A stretch of DNA of 64,000 bases, taken from NCBI GenBank assembly GCA_016285355.1, contig JAEEQP010000001.1:1-64000 (forward strand), in the 5' to 3' direction. Below are positions 1 through 7,173 of this stretch, one piece after another. Each line of letters opens with the position of its first letter. The first letter of the stretch is position 1. The notes under the pieces were generated by a model. The model saw only the letters and a program-made list of their open reading frames with translations. It was not told where the DNA came from and did not search any database. This DNA comes from Bacteroidales bacterium (lineage in GTDB: Bacteria; Bacteroidota; Bacteroidia; Bacteroidales; F082). A program made the position numbers and the translations under genes.

Positions 1-2
1 TC

Positions 3-812
3 GACAAGTACCTGCAAGAGATTGGTAAGGTTGAGCTGATTTCGGCTGAAGAAGAGGTTGAATTGGCCCAGCGTATCAAGCAAGGCGACAAGATCGCATT
101 GGAAAAACTCACCAAGGCCAACTTGCGCTTTGTAGTCTCCGTAGCAAAACAGTATCAGAACCAAGGCCTCAGTCTTCCCGACTTAATCAACGAAGGCAAC
201 TTGGGTCTGATCAAAGCCGCACAACGTTTCGACGAAACCAGAGGTTTCAAGTTCATTTCCTACGCCGTGTGGTGGATTCGTCAGTCCATCCTACAGGCTT
301 TGGCCGAACAATCGCGTATTGTCCGTCTCCCCCTGAACAAAATCGGTTCCATCAACAAAATCAACAAGACTTATGCTAAGTTAGAGCAAGAGTTTGAGCG
401 TGAACCCAATGCAGAGGAGATTGCCGAGGTCTTAGAAATCACGGAGCAGGAAGTGAAAGAGTCGATGAAGAACGCCGGTCGCCACATCTCGATGGACGCA
501 CCGCTCGTGCAGGATGAAGACAACACCATGTACGACGTGCTGAAAAGCGAGGAGGCCCCGACGCCTGAGACCGAGCTTCTGTATGAGTCGTTGCGCAAAG
601 AAATTGACCGAGCCATCTCCACCCTGACGCAAAGGGAGCAGGATGTCGTCCGCCTATACTTCGGACTGAACGGCAGCCACCCGATGACGTTGGAAGAGAT
701 TGGTGAGAAATTCGACCTGACGCGCGAGCGCGTGCGCCAGATCAAGGAAAAGGCCATACGCCGGTTGAAACACACCAGCCGCAGCAAGATCCTGAAGAGT
801 TATCTCGGTTAA
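3..812 (+). CDS. rpoD: RNA polymerase primary sigma factor RpoD/SigA (5' end outside window)
   Basis: Housekeeping sigma factor that directs RNA polymerase to promoters. The frame is open from base 3, so the N-terminus lies upstream of the window; the first residues ([13 protein letters not shown]) belong to region 1.2. Region 2 follows ([40 protein letters not shown]), then region 3 and the region 4 helix-turn-helix ([19 protein letters not shown]), ending KSYLG. The short form without a large non-conserved region is typical of Bacteroidota. It fits the many TAnnTTTG promoters seen in this window. A strong terminator follows 10 bases after the stop. Confidence 0.96.
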   Translation, partial: DKYLQEIGKVELISAEEEVELAQRIKQGDKIALEKLTKANLRFVVSVAKQYQNQGLSLPDLINEGNLGLIKAAQRFDETRGFKFISYAVWWIRQSILQALAEQSRIVRLPLNKIGSINKINKTYAKLEQEFEREPNAEEIAEVLEITEQEVKESMKNAGRHISMDAPLVQDEDNTMYDVLKSEEAPTPETELLYESLRKEIDRAISTLTQREQDVVRLYFGLNGSHPMTLEEIGEKFDLTRERVRQIKEKAIRRLKHTSRSKILKSYLG

Positions 813-820
813 AAATTTGA

Positions 821-852
821 AAAAGCCTCTCAAAAATTTGGGAGGCTTTTTT
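821..852. terminator. Bidirectional rho-independent terminator
   Basis: The arms AAAAGCCTC and GAGGCTTTTTT flank a short AT loop. The T-run serves rpoD on the plus strand and the A-run on the other side serves the convergent ATPase gene. Confidence 0.85.
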
Positions 853-865
853 GATGTCCTAAAGT

Positions 866-2038
866 TCAGTAAGTCAAGCCAAAATGCCAAAGCGGGATGA
901 CTATGCCGTGGCCGAATTCAATGTCATCCTTTACGACGATGCCATTCGGAATGTCTTGGATTTGCTTCTTCCCTTTCTTACGCCCGCCAACTTCAAAAGT
1001 GTAATCTCCGACAACAAAGTCAGATTCCTTAGAAGCAAGCACTTTGTGCATCACTCGCATCTGATTGTAGAAAAAAGTCTCACGCAAATTGCCAACTTCG
1101 GGCCTTCCATTGGCCAAAACCGTCATCAAACTCGGATTGTCGACATATACCTTTTCCACTTTTCCCAAGCCGCGTAATCCGCCGGTATCGTCGCGCAGCA
1201 AGCCAATCATTCCCGCCTTTTCGAGGTATATCAAATAATCGGGCACATTGTTTTTGCTGACATGCAACTCGGCGGCAAGACTATCAGCGTTGGGTTTGTA
1301 AGGAGCCAATTCTGCAATCACCGCCAGCATTTGTTTCAGTTTTCGCGCCGTGGAAGCCAGCATGTCGGCATATTGCGGAATATCAGAGTCAATCGTTTGC
1401 GAAATGATTTGTTCCATCCTGATGGCAAAGCCGCTTTCCTTGGCGAAAGGATAATAACCAGAAGCCAAATACTCGCGGAACAAAGGCAAGGGATGCGGAA
1501 CAGGCAATTCTACCTTGTGCGAAATTATTTTTTCTAAGGAATATGTTTCCGTCTTCACACCATGGAACAATTCAAGATACTCACGAAACGACAAACCCTG
1601 CATAGAATACATCAAGGCACGGCGGCTCAAATCGGCTTCGCCTTTCGTAATGTCAAGCACGGAAGATCCCGTGAAGACAACATGCAAATCGGGATGCACA
1701 TCGTAAATTTGCTTCAACTCACGAGACCAATTGCGGTACTTGTGCGCCTCGTCAATATAGAGATGGGTTCCGCCTTCTTTCACGAAGTCGTCAGCCAAAT
1801 CCACCAAACTATGGTTAGCGAAATAGGTATGGTCTGCCGAAACATAAAGCCAAAATCCATCTTGGCGATGGGCTTTCAGCCGTTGCAGCAGCATGGTAGA
1901 TTTGCCCACACCTCTCGGCCCAACAATACCAACCAAGCGGCTGTCCCAATTGATTCGGTCGGCCATATAGCGCACAAAGTCATTCGGCGTTTGGCGTAGC
2001 ATCTCCTCCATATAGGCAATCAAAGTGGTGTCAATCAT
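866..2038 (-). CDS. AAA-family ATPase with DUF4143 C-terminal region
   Basis: Predicted ATPase of the large AAA_14/DUF4143 family, cellular role unknown. Walker A is GPRGVGKST (about residues 40-48) and Walker B is LYIDEAH (about 94-100). A sensor-like VVFTGSS follows, and the C-terminal half (about 190-390) matches the DUF4143 layout with a winged-helix part (AAELHVSKNNVPDYLIYLE) and a final restriction-fold-like region. The length of 390 aa is normal for the family. It is a single gene convergent with rpoD. It has its own TAnnTTTG promoter at 2059-2066, next to repeated TATAGGGAGA boxes that could be operators. Such genes are abundant and patchily distributed in gut Bacteroidales. Confidence 0.85.
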   Translation of the reverse strand: MIDTTLIAYMEEMLRQTPNDFVRYMADRINWDSRLVGIVGPRGVGKSTMLLQRLKAHRQDGFWLYVSADHTYFANHSLVDLADDFVKEGGTHLYIDEAHKYRNWSRELKQIYDVHPDLHVVFTGSSVLDITKGEADLSRRALMYSMQGLSFREYLELFHGVKTETYSLEKIISHKVELPVPHPLPLFREYLASGYYPFAKESGFAIRMEQIISQTIDSDIPQYADMLASTARKLKQMLAVIAELAPYKPNADSLAAELHVSKNNVPDYLIYLEKAGMIGLLRDDTGGLRGLGKVEKVYVDNPSLMTVLANGRPEVGNLRETFFYNQMRVMHKVLASKESDFVVGDYTFEVGGRKKGKKQIQDIPNGIVVKDDIEFGHGIVIPLWHFGLTY

Positions 2039-2058
2039 ATTTCCTCCTTATTTTGCGG

Positions 2059-2123
2059 CAAAAATAGCAAAAATCCCTTATATAGGGAGATTTTTGATAA
2101 AAAAAAGCACTGTTATAGGGAGA
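2059..2123 (-). promoter_or_regulatory. Promoter and candidate operators of the AAA/DUF4143 gene
   Basis: On the minus strand TATTTTTG (2059-2066) is a Bacteroidota -7 box 21 bases before the ATG. Beside it lie a near-palindrome TCCCTTATATAGGGA (2074-2088) and a second TATAGGGAGA half (2114-2123; the first is 2081-2090). The operator role is inferred from position and symmetry. Confidence 0.55.
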
Positions 2124-2147
2124 ATTATTGAAATTTTGGCACTTATT

Positions 2148-2273
2148 GAGGATTATTTTTCCGAAAATATCGCTTCCTCCAAGCCCATGGGCCTGGCCAC
2201 CTATAAGACGGCTACCGACATGCCTGAAGAGTTGCGACGTGCTTTGCCTGATATTGAGGAATTGAAGAAATGA
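2148..2273 (+). pseudogene. Remnant of the C-terminus of a YhcG/DUF1016-type PDDEXK nuclease
   Basis: The last 42 codons of an open frame read EDYFSENIASSKPMGLATYK and then TATDMPEELRRALPDIEELKK. This resembles the conserved tail of DUF1016 (YhcG) proteins, in which a 'kPiGvaeY..t..lPeel..sLP.iEel' pattern closes the protein. No upstream nuclease domain is present; the preceding bases are the ATPase promoter region. I read it as a gene fragment left by deletion or insertion. The family match is from memory of the pattern and needs a profile search. Confidence 0.5.
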
Positions 2274-2282
2274 AATTAATCC

Positions 2283-3287
2283 TTAAAACCAAAGACTAAA
2301 GTAAATGCCATTCCCAGTCAAGCCGTATTCAATTTCATAATCGCTTTGCGAATACATCCTGCCATTGTTGTAGAGATTGACGGCTTTGCGGATTTTGGCT
2401 TTGCCCGATGAAAGCACAGCTTTTTCCATTAAATTTTCTGCGACAATCAACACAGTACCTCCCCCAATCAGCCACAATCCTGTAATAGCAATCTTCTTTC
2501 TCTTTTCTGCCTTTTCAAGATATTCCTCATAATTGCGTTTGAGTGAATCATAATCACCATACTCATAATAACTGTAGTATTTCAGTGCATTCTCATAATA
2601 TTCAACTCTTTCATTGACTTCTGCATAGAGAGGCCAAAAAACTCCTTGAAATACTACTCCTACCGTTATTGATGCTGCTCCAAATCCAACTGCCAAACCA
2701 TGAATTGTTTCAAAATCTTTATTCCAAATCCTCATCCCTTCATCATATAAACTATATGAGTTTGAATTAGCAAAAAGCGTCCTGATTTCATGATCACTCA
2801 ATTTTTTCCCATTCTGTGAAATAGTAAAGCCATTCGCGTACAAAGCCTCGTCAGCAAAATACTTGTTAGCTCCTTCATAGCAACCATTAAATTCATCAAA
2901 CTCCACACGGATATTTCCAGCCTTGGCCACCTGACAAAGGACATAAACTCGGCAAGGCGAAGTCTTATTATCAGTGTATTCACACACTTTGTTGATAGGT
3001 ATGTTGTATTGTGAAGAAATCACATAATACTCTGTTCCTCTTTGCAAAGCAAGGTTGATTTCCTCAGAATCGAAAGGTTGACCAATATGCATTGCCGTAG
3101 AGCGAAACACTTCTCCAATAGCTCGGTTTCGAGCCTGCATTTCTGTTTGTCCCGTAGCTGATTCCACCACATAAAGATAAGTGCTGTTGGTCGGACTGGG
3201 CTTGTTGATAATCCAATCTGGCAATTTCTGCGAAAACGAAACTATTGCCATCAAGGTTAAAACAATGGTAATAATAGTCTTCTTCAT
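2283..3287 (-). CDS. Exported protein of unknown function, LPP20-like N-terminal region
   Basis: 334 aa with the start at 3287 (MKKTIITIVLTLMAIVSFSQ), which gives a clean Sec signal peptide; an upstream in-frame ATG at 3308 would overlap the preceding gene. After cleavage comes KLPDWIINKPSPTNSTYLYVV, the 'PDWI...' opening common in LPP20-type exported proteins. Around mature residues 200-290 lie two hydrophobic stretches (GLAVGFGAASITVGVVF and IAITGLWLIGGGTVLIVAENL) flanking a charged EYYENALKYYSYYEYGDYDSL segment, so it may be membrane bound. It starts 8 bases after the upstream lipoprotein gene and is probably co-transcribed with it. Function is not known. Confidence 0.75.
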   Translation of the reverse strand: MKKTIITIVLTLMAIVSFSQKLPDWIINKPSPTNSTYLYVVESATGQTEMQARNRAIGEVFRSTAMHIGQPFDSEEINLALQRGTEYYVISSQYNIPINKVCEYTDNKTSPCRVYVLCQVAKAGNIRVEFDEFNGCYEGANKYFADEALYANGFTISQNGKKLSDHEIRTLFANSNSYSLYDEGMRIWNKDFETIHGLAVGFGAASITVGVVFQGVFWPLYAEVNERVEYYENALKYYSYYEYGDYDSLKRNYEEYLEKAEKRKKIAITGLWLIGGGTVLIVAENLMEKAVLSSGKAKIRKAVNLYNNGRMYSQSDYEIEYGLTGNGIYFSLWF

Positions 3288-3294
3288 GGCATAA

Positions 3295-3885
3295 TCATTT
3301 AACCTCATTCATGATTCCTTGAGCACTGTTACGAAACTTATCACGATCGAACTCTATTTGCAATGCTTCGTCCTGAGCCATGGCATCAGCCATTTTGTCG
3401 ATGAGTACATGCTTTGATATTTCAACTACATAATACGACTCCCAAGTACCCGCCTCGGTAAGAAACATCTTTTCGCAGGCATTATCGGCATCGTTCAGCA
3501 CCTTGTCAACCACCTTCAACAATCGACCTTCCAAAAGAGCCTGCATTTCGTTCACTTTTTCACCAGTAACATTCTTGACATAATCTTCTGAAATGCCTTT
3601 CACCACGCCCCCCAACCTTTGGTTCAGCATTCGATTCGCTCCTGTAATGGCTTTCAGACGCGCCTGCTGTTTGTCCGCATCATTGCCCACGCCCAATTCC
3701 CTAAAATAGTTGGCATCGCTTTTGGATTCCGCCGCACAAGGCATGACCATTTCAACACCAGGGGAAATTGTGCCATGAGGTGCTTTGTAGGTTTCGATTG
3801 CTTGTTTGTTACTTCCACATCCAGCGGCACAAACGGCCACCACCATTAGCATCATGTCTGCCATGGTTTTAGTAAATCTCTTCAT
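3295..3885 (-). CDS. Lipoprotein, LPP20-like
   Basis: 196 aa from 3885 (MKRFTKTMADMMLMVVAVCAAGC). The VCAAGC lipobox predicts a lipid-anchored outer-envelope protein; an upstream ATG at 3957 would add residues before the signal peptide and run into the 3' end of the RNA gene, so I reject it. The body has the ARLKAITGANRMLNQRLGG and YYVVEISKHVLIDKMAD segments seen in LPP20-like lipoproteins, in which aromatic and helical parts alternate. It is followed after 8 bases by another exported protein gene (2283-3287). The two look like a two-gene envelope operon of unknown function. Confidence 0.75.
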   Translation of the reverse strand: MKRFTKTMADMMLMVVAVCAAGCGSNKQAIETYKAPHGTISPGVEMVMPCAAESKSDANYFRELGVGNDADKQQARLKAITGANRMLNQRLGGVVKGISEDYVKNVTGEKVNEMQALLEGRLLKVVDKVLNDADNACEKMFLTEAGTWESYYVVEISKHVLIDKMADAMAQDEALQIEFDRDKFRNSAQGIMNEVK

Positions 3886-3955
3886 AGAGTTTCTTCTTCG
3901 GCTTCCAGCCCCCAAAAGCGCAGGAGAATCCTCTATTCCCCTAATTGGTTGATAC

Positions 3956-4153
3956 AAAAGAAGCGTGGAACTGGTATGCCATACTCTAAGTCGAAGGTCC
4001 TAGGAAAACCTAATTACACGAATATGAATAGCAGTCCACGCTTAAACCGTGAACCCCTATGCCGTCTCCGTGTAATGTCTGGAATTTCCTAGGTTCTCGA
4101 CTTACAAGACAAGCATAACGCTTCTCAATATGTCAGACTTGGCACACCAAATC
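3956..4153 (-). ncRNA. ssrS: 6S RNA-like structured RNA (candidate ssrS)
   Basis: The minus strand folds into one long rod. Closing stem GAAGCG/CGCUUC is followed by UAUGC/GCAUA, then a nearly continuous stem UAAGUCGA.CCUAGGAAA with UUUUCCUAGG.UCGACUUA, then UUACACG/CGUGUAA, and an apical UUCACG/CGUGGA hairpin. The 3' side ends in CGCUUCUUUU. A perfect TATTTTTG -7 box lies just upstream (4160-4167). Length about 200 nt, rod shape with internal loops, and lack of coding potential are the hallmarks of 6S RNA, which binds the housekeeping RNA polymerase in stationary phase. The family assignment rests on structure only. Confidence 0.65.
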
Positions 4154-4159
4154 CGAGGG

Positions 4160-4167
4160 CAAAAATA
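4160..4167 (-). promoter_or_regulatory. -7 box of the 6S-like RNA
   Basis: TATTTTTG on the minus strand fits the Bacteroidota TAnnTTTG consensus and predicts a transcription start near 4153. Confidence 0.65.
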
Positions 4168-4285
4168 GCAATAATTTGTGCATGAGACGAGTTTCCCACA
4201 AAATATTTCCTATGTAGCATTTCGAAAATCGCGGAAATGTGAGAGGAAAAGAAAAACCTACGACAATTTTCAGGATAAAAAACCT

Positions 4286-4293
4286 TATCTTTG
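4286..4293 (+). promoter_or_regulatory. -7 box of the FecCD/ABC importer genes
   Basis: TATCTTTG, 22 bases before the ATG at 4316. Its position downstream of the longer open-frame start at 4178 supports the shorter protein start. Confidence 0.65.
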
Positions 4294-4315
4294 CGCCAGA
4301 TTTGGCCAACTAAAT

Positions 4316-5374
4316 ATGTCCTCTATTCCATCCATAGAAAAACGCCACTCCGCCCCTATCCTGCTGATTTCCATTGGAATTATTGCGGTCGGGGTGTTGC
4401 TCTTCGTGATGAACCTGTGTTTCGGCTCGGTATCCATCCCGATGAAAGAGATTTGGGCGGCGGTATTCGGAGGTGAAGGTTCTACCTACCGCGCTATTGT
4501 TTTGGATTACCGTCTACCGCAAGCGATTACGGCACTATTGGCAGGCATAGGGCTCTCAGTATCAGGTCTTTTGATGCAGACGCTGTTCCGCAATCCTTTG
4601 GCTGACCCTTCCCTATTGGGTATCAGCAGTGGTTCCAGTCTCGGCGTGGCGTTGGTCATTTTGTTGGGCACTGCTACGGGGCTATCGGTCAATACATTGG
4701 CGTTATGGTCCACTTTCGGAGTCACTATGGCGGCTTTCCTGGGTGCATTTGCGGTGCTGTTACTCATCCTCGCCTTGAGTTCGAGGCTCCGCAGCATGGT
4801 CAGCCTTGTGTTGGTGGGCATTATGATTGCCTACATCGCAGGTTCGGTCACCGACATTCTGAAGTTTTTCAGCCAAAAGGAAGGGCTGCACTCCTTCGTC
4901 ATTTGGGGCATGGGTAGTTTTTCCAATGTGAGCAAGGCCCAACTGCCTTTCTTTGCTATCGCCGTCGTGGCGGGTGCCGTTGGTTCGTTCCTTTTGTTCA
5001 AGACCTTGAACCTCTTGCTGTTGGGCGAGCGTTACGCGGAGAATCTCGGTGTGAACATCAGGCGGAGCAGTATGCTCATCATCTTGGCTTCAGGCTTTCT
5101 TACCGCACTCATCACGGCGTTTTGTGGTCCCATCGCTTTCTTAGGCTTGGCAGTGCCGCATATCGCGCGGTTCCTCTTCAAGAGCAGCGACCACAAGCTG
5201 CTCATCCCTGCCACGGCCTTTATCGGCATGGATTTGGCTTTGTTCTGCAACCTCATCGCGCGTCTGCCCTCGTTTGAAGGTAACTTGCCCATCAACTCGG
5301 TCACGGCACTCATTGGTGCTCCGATTGTGCTGTGGGTCATCTTCCACCGGCAACGGTTTAGTCAAACACAATGA
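4316..5374 (+). CDS. FecCD-family ABC transporter permease (iron-siderophore, heme or cobalamin uptake)
   Basis: 352 aa, the usual length for FecCD/BtuC permeases. It starts MSSIPSIEKRHSAPILLIS, supported by the promoter at 4286. The protein is almost entirely hydrophobic with about ten predicted membrane helices. It contains the family motifs DYRLPQAITALLAGIGLSVSG, LLMQTLFRNPLADPSLLGIS and FCGPIAFLGLAVPHIARFL, the last being the cytoplasmic loop that contacts the ATPase. It would form the inner-membrane channel for a metal chelate. The ATPase gene is 204 bases downstream in the same direction, with a repeat element between them. No substrate-binding protein is in the window, so the substrate is unknown. 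Confidence 0.9.
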   Translation: MSSIPSIEKRHSAPILLISIGIIAVGVLLFVMNLCFGSVSIPMKEIWAAVFGGEGSTYRAIVLDYRLPQAITALLAGIGLSVSGLLMQTLFRNPLADPSLLGISSGSSLGVALVILLGTATGLSVNTLALWSTFGVTMAAFLGAFAVLLLILALSSRLRSMVSLVLVGIMIAYIAGSVTDILKFFSQKEGLHSFVIWGMGSFSNVSKAQLPFFAIAVVAGAVGSFLLFKTLNLLLLGERYAENLGVNIRRSSMLIILASGFLTALITAFCGPIAFLGLAVPHIARFLFKSSDHKLLIPATAFIGMDLALFCNLIARLPSFEGNLPINSVTALIGAPIVLWVIFHRQRFSQTQ

Positions 5375-5391
5375 TATGAGAACGATGAGAA

Positions 5392-5556
5392 ACTACAGAT
5401 TATACAGATTGTACAGAAGTTCTCTGCAAAATTATAAGGACGCAAGCGTCCCGATGACACAGATTTCTACCTGCGCCAAGCCATCTGTAATAATTGGATG
5501 CTTGCATCCCAAAAATTATCAGACTCAAAATCGGTTTAATCTGTCAAATCTGTAGT
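5392..5556. repeat. Palindromic repeat element with 19-bp terminal inverted repeats
   Basis: ACTACAGATTATACAGATT (5392-5410) is the inverse of AATCTGTCAAATCTGTAGT (5538-5556) with two mismatches. Inside are the palindrome GGACGCAAGCGTCC and a second inverted pair around GGATGCTTGCATCC. No open frame of its own is convincing. It resembles a small non-autonomous repeat element lodged between the permease and ATPase genes. Confidence 0.6.
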
Positions 5557-5578
5557 TAAATAAAATGAATCCCTGTCC

Positions 5579-6334
5579 ATGAGCGAAGTCCTCCAAACAT
5601 ATCATCTGTTGATCGGCTACAAAGGCCAACCGTTAATCCCTGAGGTCAATGTCAGCCTATGCGAAGGCGACATCGTGGCTTTGGCGGGTCCCAATGGTTC
5701 AGGTAAGACGACGCTGTTCAAGACGCTTTCGGCCAGTATCAAGCCCATCGGCGGTGAGGTCAAACTGTTCGGGAAGGACTTGCGTGACTACTCCCCCACT
5801 GAACGTAGCTCACTGTTCAGCCTCGTGCTCACCGAGAAGCCCGACGACCTCTTCCTGAAAGTCTTCGACATAGTGGCCGCCGGACGTTATCCACAACTTG
5901 GCCTCTTGGCACGACTGCGAGACGAAGACGAGCAAATCATCTACGACAGCCTTCAAACTGTCGGTATCGGCCACCTCACCAACCGAAATTTTGTCTCGTT
6001 AAGTGACGGCGAGAAACAGAAAGTGATGATTGCCAAGGCCTTGGTGCAGGACACGCCCATCATCTTCATGGACGAGCCCGCCGCCTTCTTAGACTATCCA
6101 AGCAAAATCGAGTTGGTCAACATCATGCACAAGCTTTCGCGCGAGCAGCACAAGACCATCCTTTTCAGCAGCCATGACCTTGATTTATTGCTCCGCCACT
6201 CCGACCGCCTTTGGGTGATGGCGCCGCACCAACCCTTACGCCAAGGCACACCGAAAGAACTGGTTGAGCAAGGGATTATTGATGATTATTTTAAGCCGAT
6301 TGTGGCTAAGGAAGAGTTCTTTTGGATGAGATGA
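5579..6334 (+). CDS. ABC transporter ATP-binding protein (FecE/BtuD type)
   Basis: 251 aa ATPase that powers the FecCD permease encoded upstream. Walker A is GPNGSGKTT (about residues 38-46), the signature is SLSDGEKQK (about 141-149), Walker B is IIFMDEPAAFLDY (about 161-173) and the H-loop is SSHD (about 197-200). Q-loop residues lie in the VLTEKPDDLFLK region. Length and motif order are those of siderophore/cobalamin importers. It acts on the cytoplasmic face of the inner membrane as a dimer. It is probably co-transcribed with the permease, read through the intervening repeat element. Confidence 0.9.
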   Translation: MSEVLQTYHLLIGYKGQPLIPEVNVSLCEGDIVALAGPNGSGKTTLFKTLSASIKPIGGEVKLFGKDLRDYSPTERSSLFSLVLTEKPDDLFLKVFDIVAAGRYPQLGLLARLRDEDEQIIYDSLQTVGIGHLTNRNFVSLSDGEKQKVMIAKALVQDTPIIFMDEPAAFLDYPSKIELVNIMHKLSREQHKTILFSSHDLDLLLRHSDRLWVMAPHQPLRQGTPKELVEQGIIDDYFKPIVAKEEFFWMR

Positions 6335-6343
6335 GCAACTCAA

Positions 6344-6898
6344 TTATTCATCCATAACCTCATTCAAATCAAAATACAAAAGCCTTGTCGGTTCGTCTTT
6401 ATCATCATCATTCAATGGGACAAAGCCGTTTCGAACATAAAATGGGATGGCGTTTGCGTAAGCGTCCACGGTGATAAATCGGCAGCCCGTCTTATTGTCT
6501 ATGACAAAATAACTCTTGATGAATCGCAACAAAATGGTTCCTATTGATTGCCCCTTGAGCGACTCATCCACGCCAAACCTACACAACTTCACGGCGGGAT
6601 AACTGCGCAGACGCTTCTCGTTCACAAAGCGATTCTTCCGAAAACGGTTAAACTCCGTCTTGTTCTCAAAATCACTCAATGACACCTTGTCGTTGGCCAA
6701 ACTGAAAAATGCCGCAGCTTGTTTCGTAACCTTGTCCTCGAAGACATAAGTCACAGCCAACATTGCCTTACGGTAAGGTGCTGCTTCATTTAATATGAAG
6801 TCGTTCAAATCGGCATCACCGCAATTGAACGACTTCACTTGTTCATCGGCAGAAAGTTTCCGAACCTCATACCGATTCTTTATCTCTACAAAATCCAT
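6344..6898 (-). CDS. GNAT-family N-acetyltransferase, probable toxin of a type II TA pair
   Basis: 184 aa. GNAT acetyl-CoA-binding signature is LKGQSIGTILLRFI (about residues 116-129), preceded by a strand ending VKLCRFGVD and followed by the conserved VDAYANAIPFYVRNGF end of the fold. The N-terminal FNCGDADLNDFI pattern is typical of GNAT toxins and their relatives that acetylate aminoacyl-tRNA (AtaT/TacT-like). The start is only 2 bases after the stop of a 50-codon gene, which is the usual antitoxin-toxin arrangement. Toxin activity is inferred from this context and not shown by the sequence alone; an ordinary acetyltransferase is possible. Confidence 0.8.
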   Translation of the reverse strand: MDFVEIKNRYEVRKLSADEQVKSFNCGDADLNDFILNEAAPYRKAMLAVTYVFEDKVTKQAAAFFSLANDKVSLSDFENKTEFNRFRKNRFVNEKRLRSYPAVKLCRFGVDESLKGQSIGTILLRFIKSYFVIDNKTGCRFITVDAYANAIPFYVRNGFVPLNDDDKDEPTRLLYFDLNEVMDE

Positions 6899-6900
6899 TG

Positions 6901-7053
6901 TTATGATTTCAAGATACTCATAATCAAATAATAGGCAGCCATTCTCTCTGCTTTTTCTTCAGGAGTTTCCTTTCGGTTCTCGTTCATGCGCTCCTCAAAT
7001 TTCCGCGCATCCTCACCGAACAAAATCGGGGTTTCTTTGATAGGTCTTGCCAT
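6901..7053 (-). CDS. Small protein, probable antitoxin partner of the GNAT protein
   Basis: 50 codons: it begins MARPIKETPILFGEDARKF and ends AYYLIMSILKS. The MARPIKETPIL.GEDAR.F opening recurs in short Bacteroidales genes that precede toxin-like genes. It is highly charged with a helical C-terminus. A perfect TATTTTTG promoter box (7075-7082) lies 21 bases upstream, and the GNAT gene begins 2 bases after the stop. No clear DNA-binding motif can be assigned. Confidence 0.75.
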   Translation of the reverse strand: MARPIKETPILFGEDARKFEERMNENRKETPEEKAERMAAYYLIMSILKS

Positions 7054-7074
7054 AACAATCGTTTTCTCTGACTG

Positions 7075-7082
7075 CAAAAATA
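7075..7082 (-). promoter_or_regulatory. -7 box of the small protein/GNAT operon
   Basis: TATTTTTG on the minus strand, 21 bases before the ATG at 7053. Confidence 0.6.
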
Positions 7083-7134
7083 GTCATTTTCTCGAAATTA
7101 GATAAATTTCTGCAAAAATTACTCCTCTTTTTTG

Positions 7135-7142
7135 TATTTTTG
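7135..7142 (+). promoter_or_regulatory. -7 box of typA
   Basis: TATTTTTG followed by the start codon at 7174. It shows that an in-frame ATG at 7132 is upstream of the transcript. Confidence 0.65.
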
Positions 7143-7173
7143 CGCCTTGATTTTTAAGGAAATTTCTATTAAA

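Noticed and set aside
3956..4153. tmRNA instead of 6S RNA
   Set aside because: There is no tRNA-like end pairing with a T-loop and no tag reading frame.
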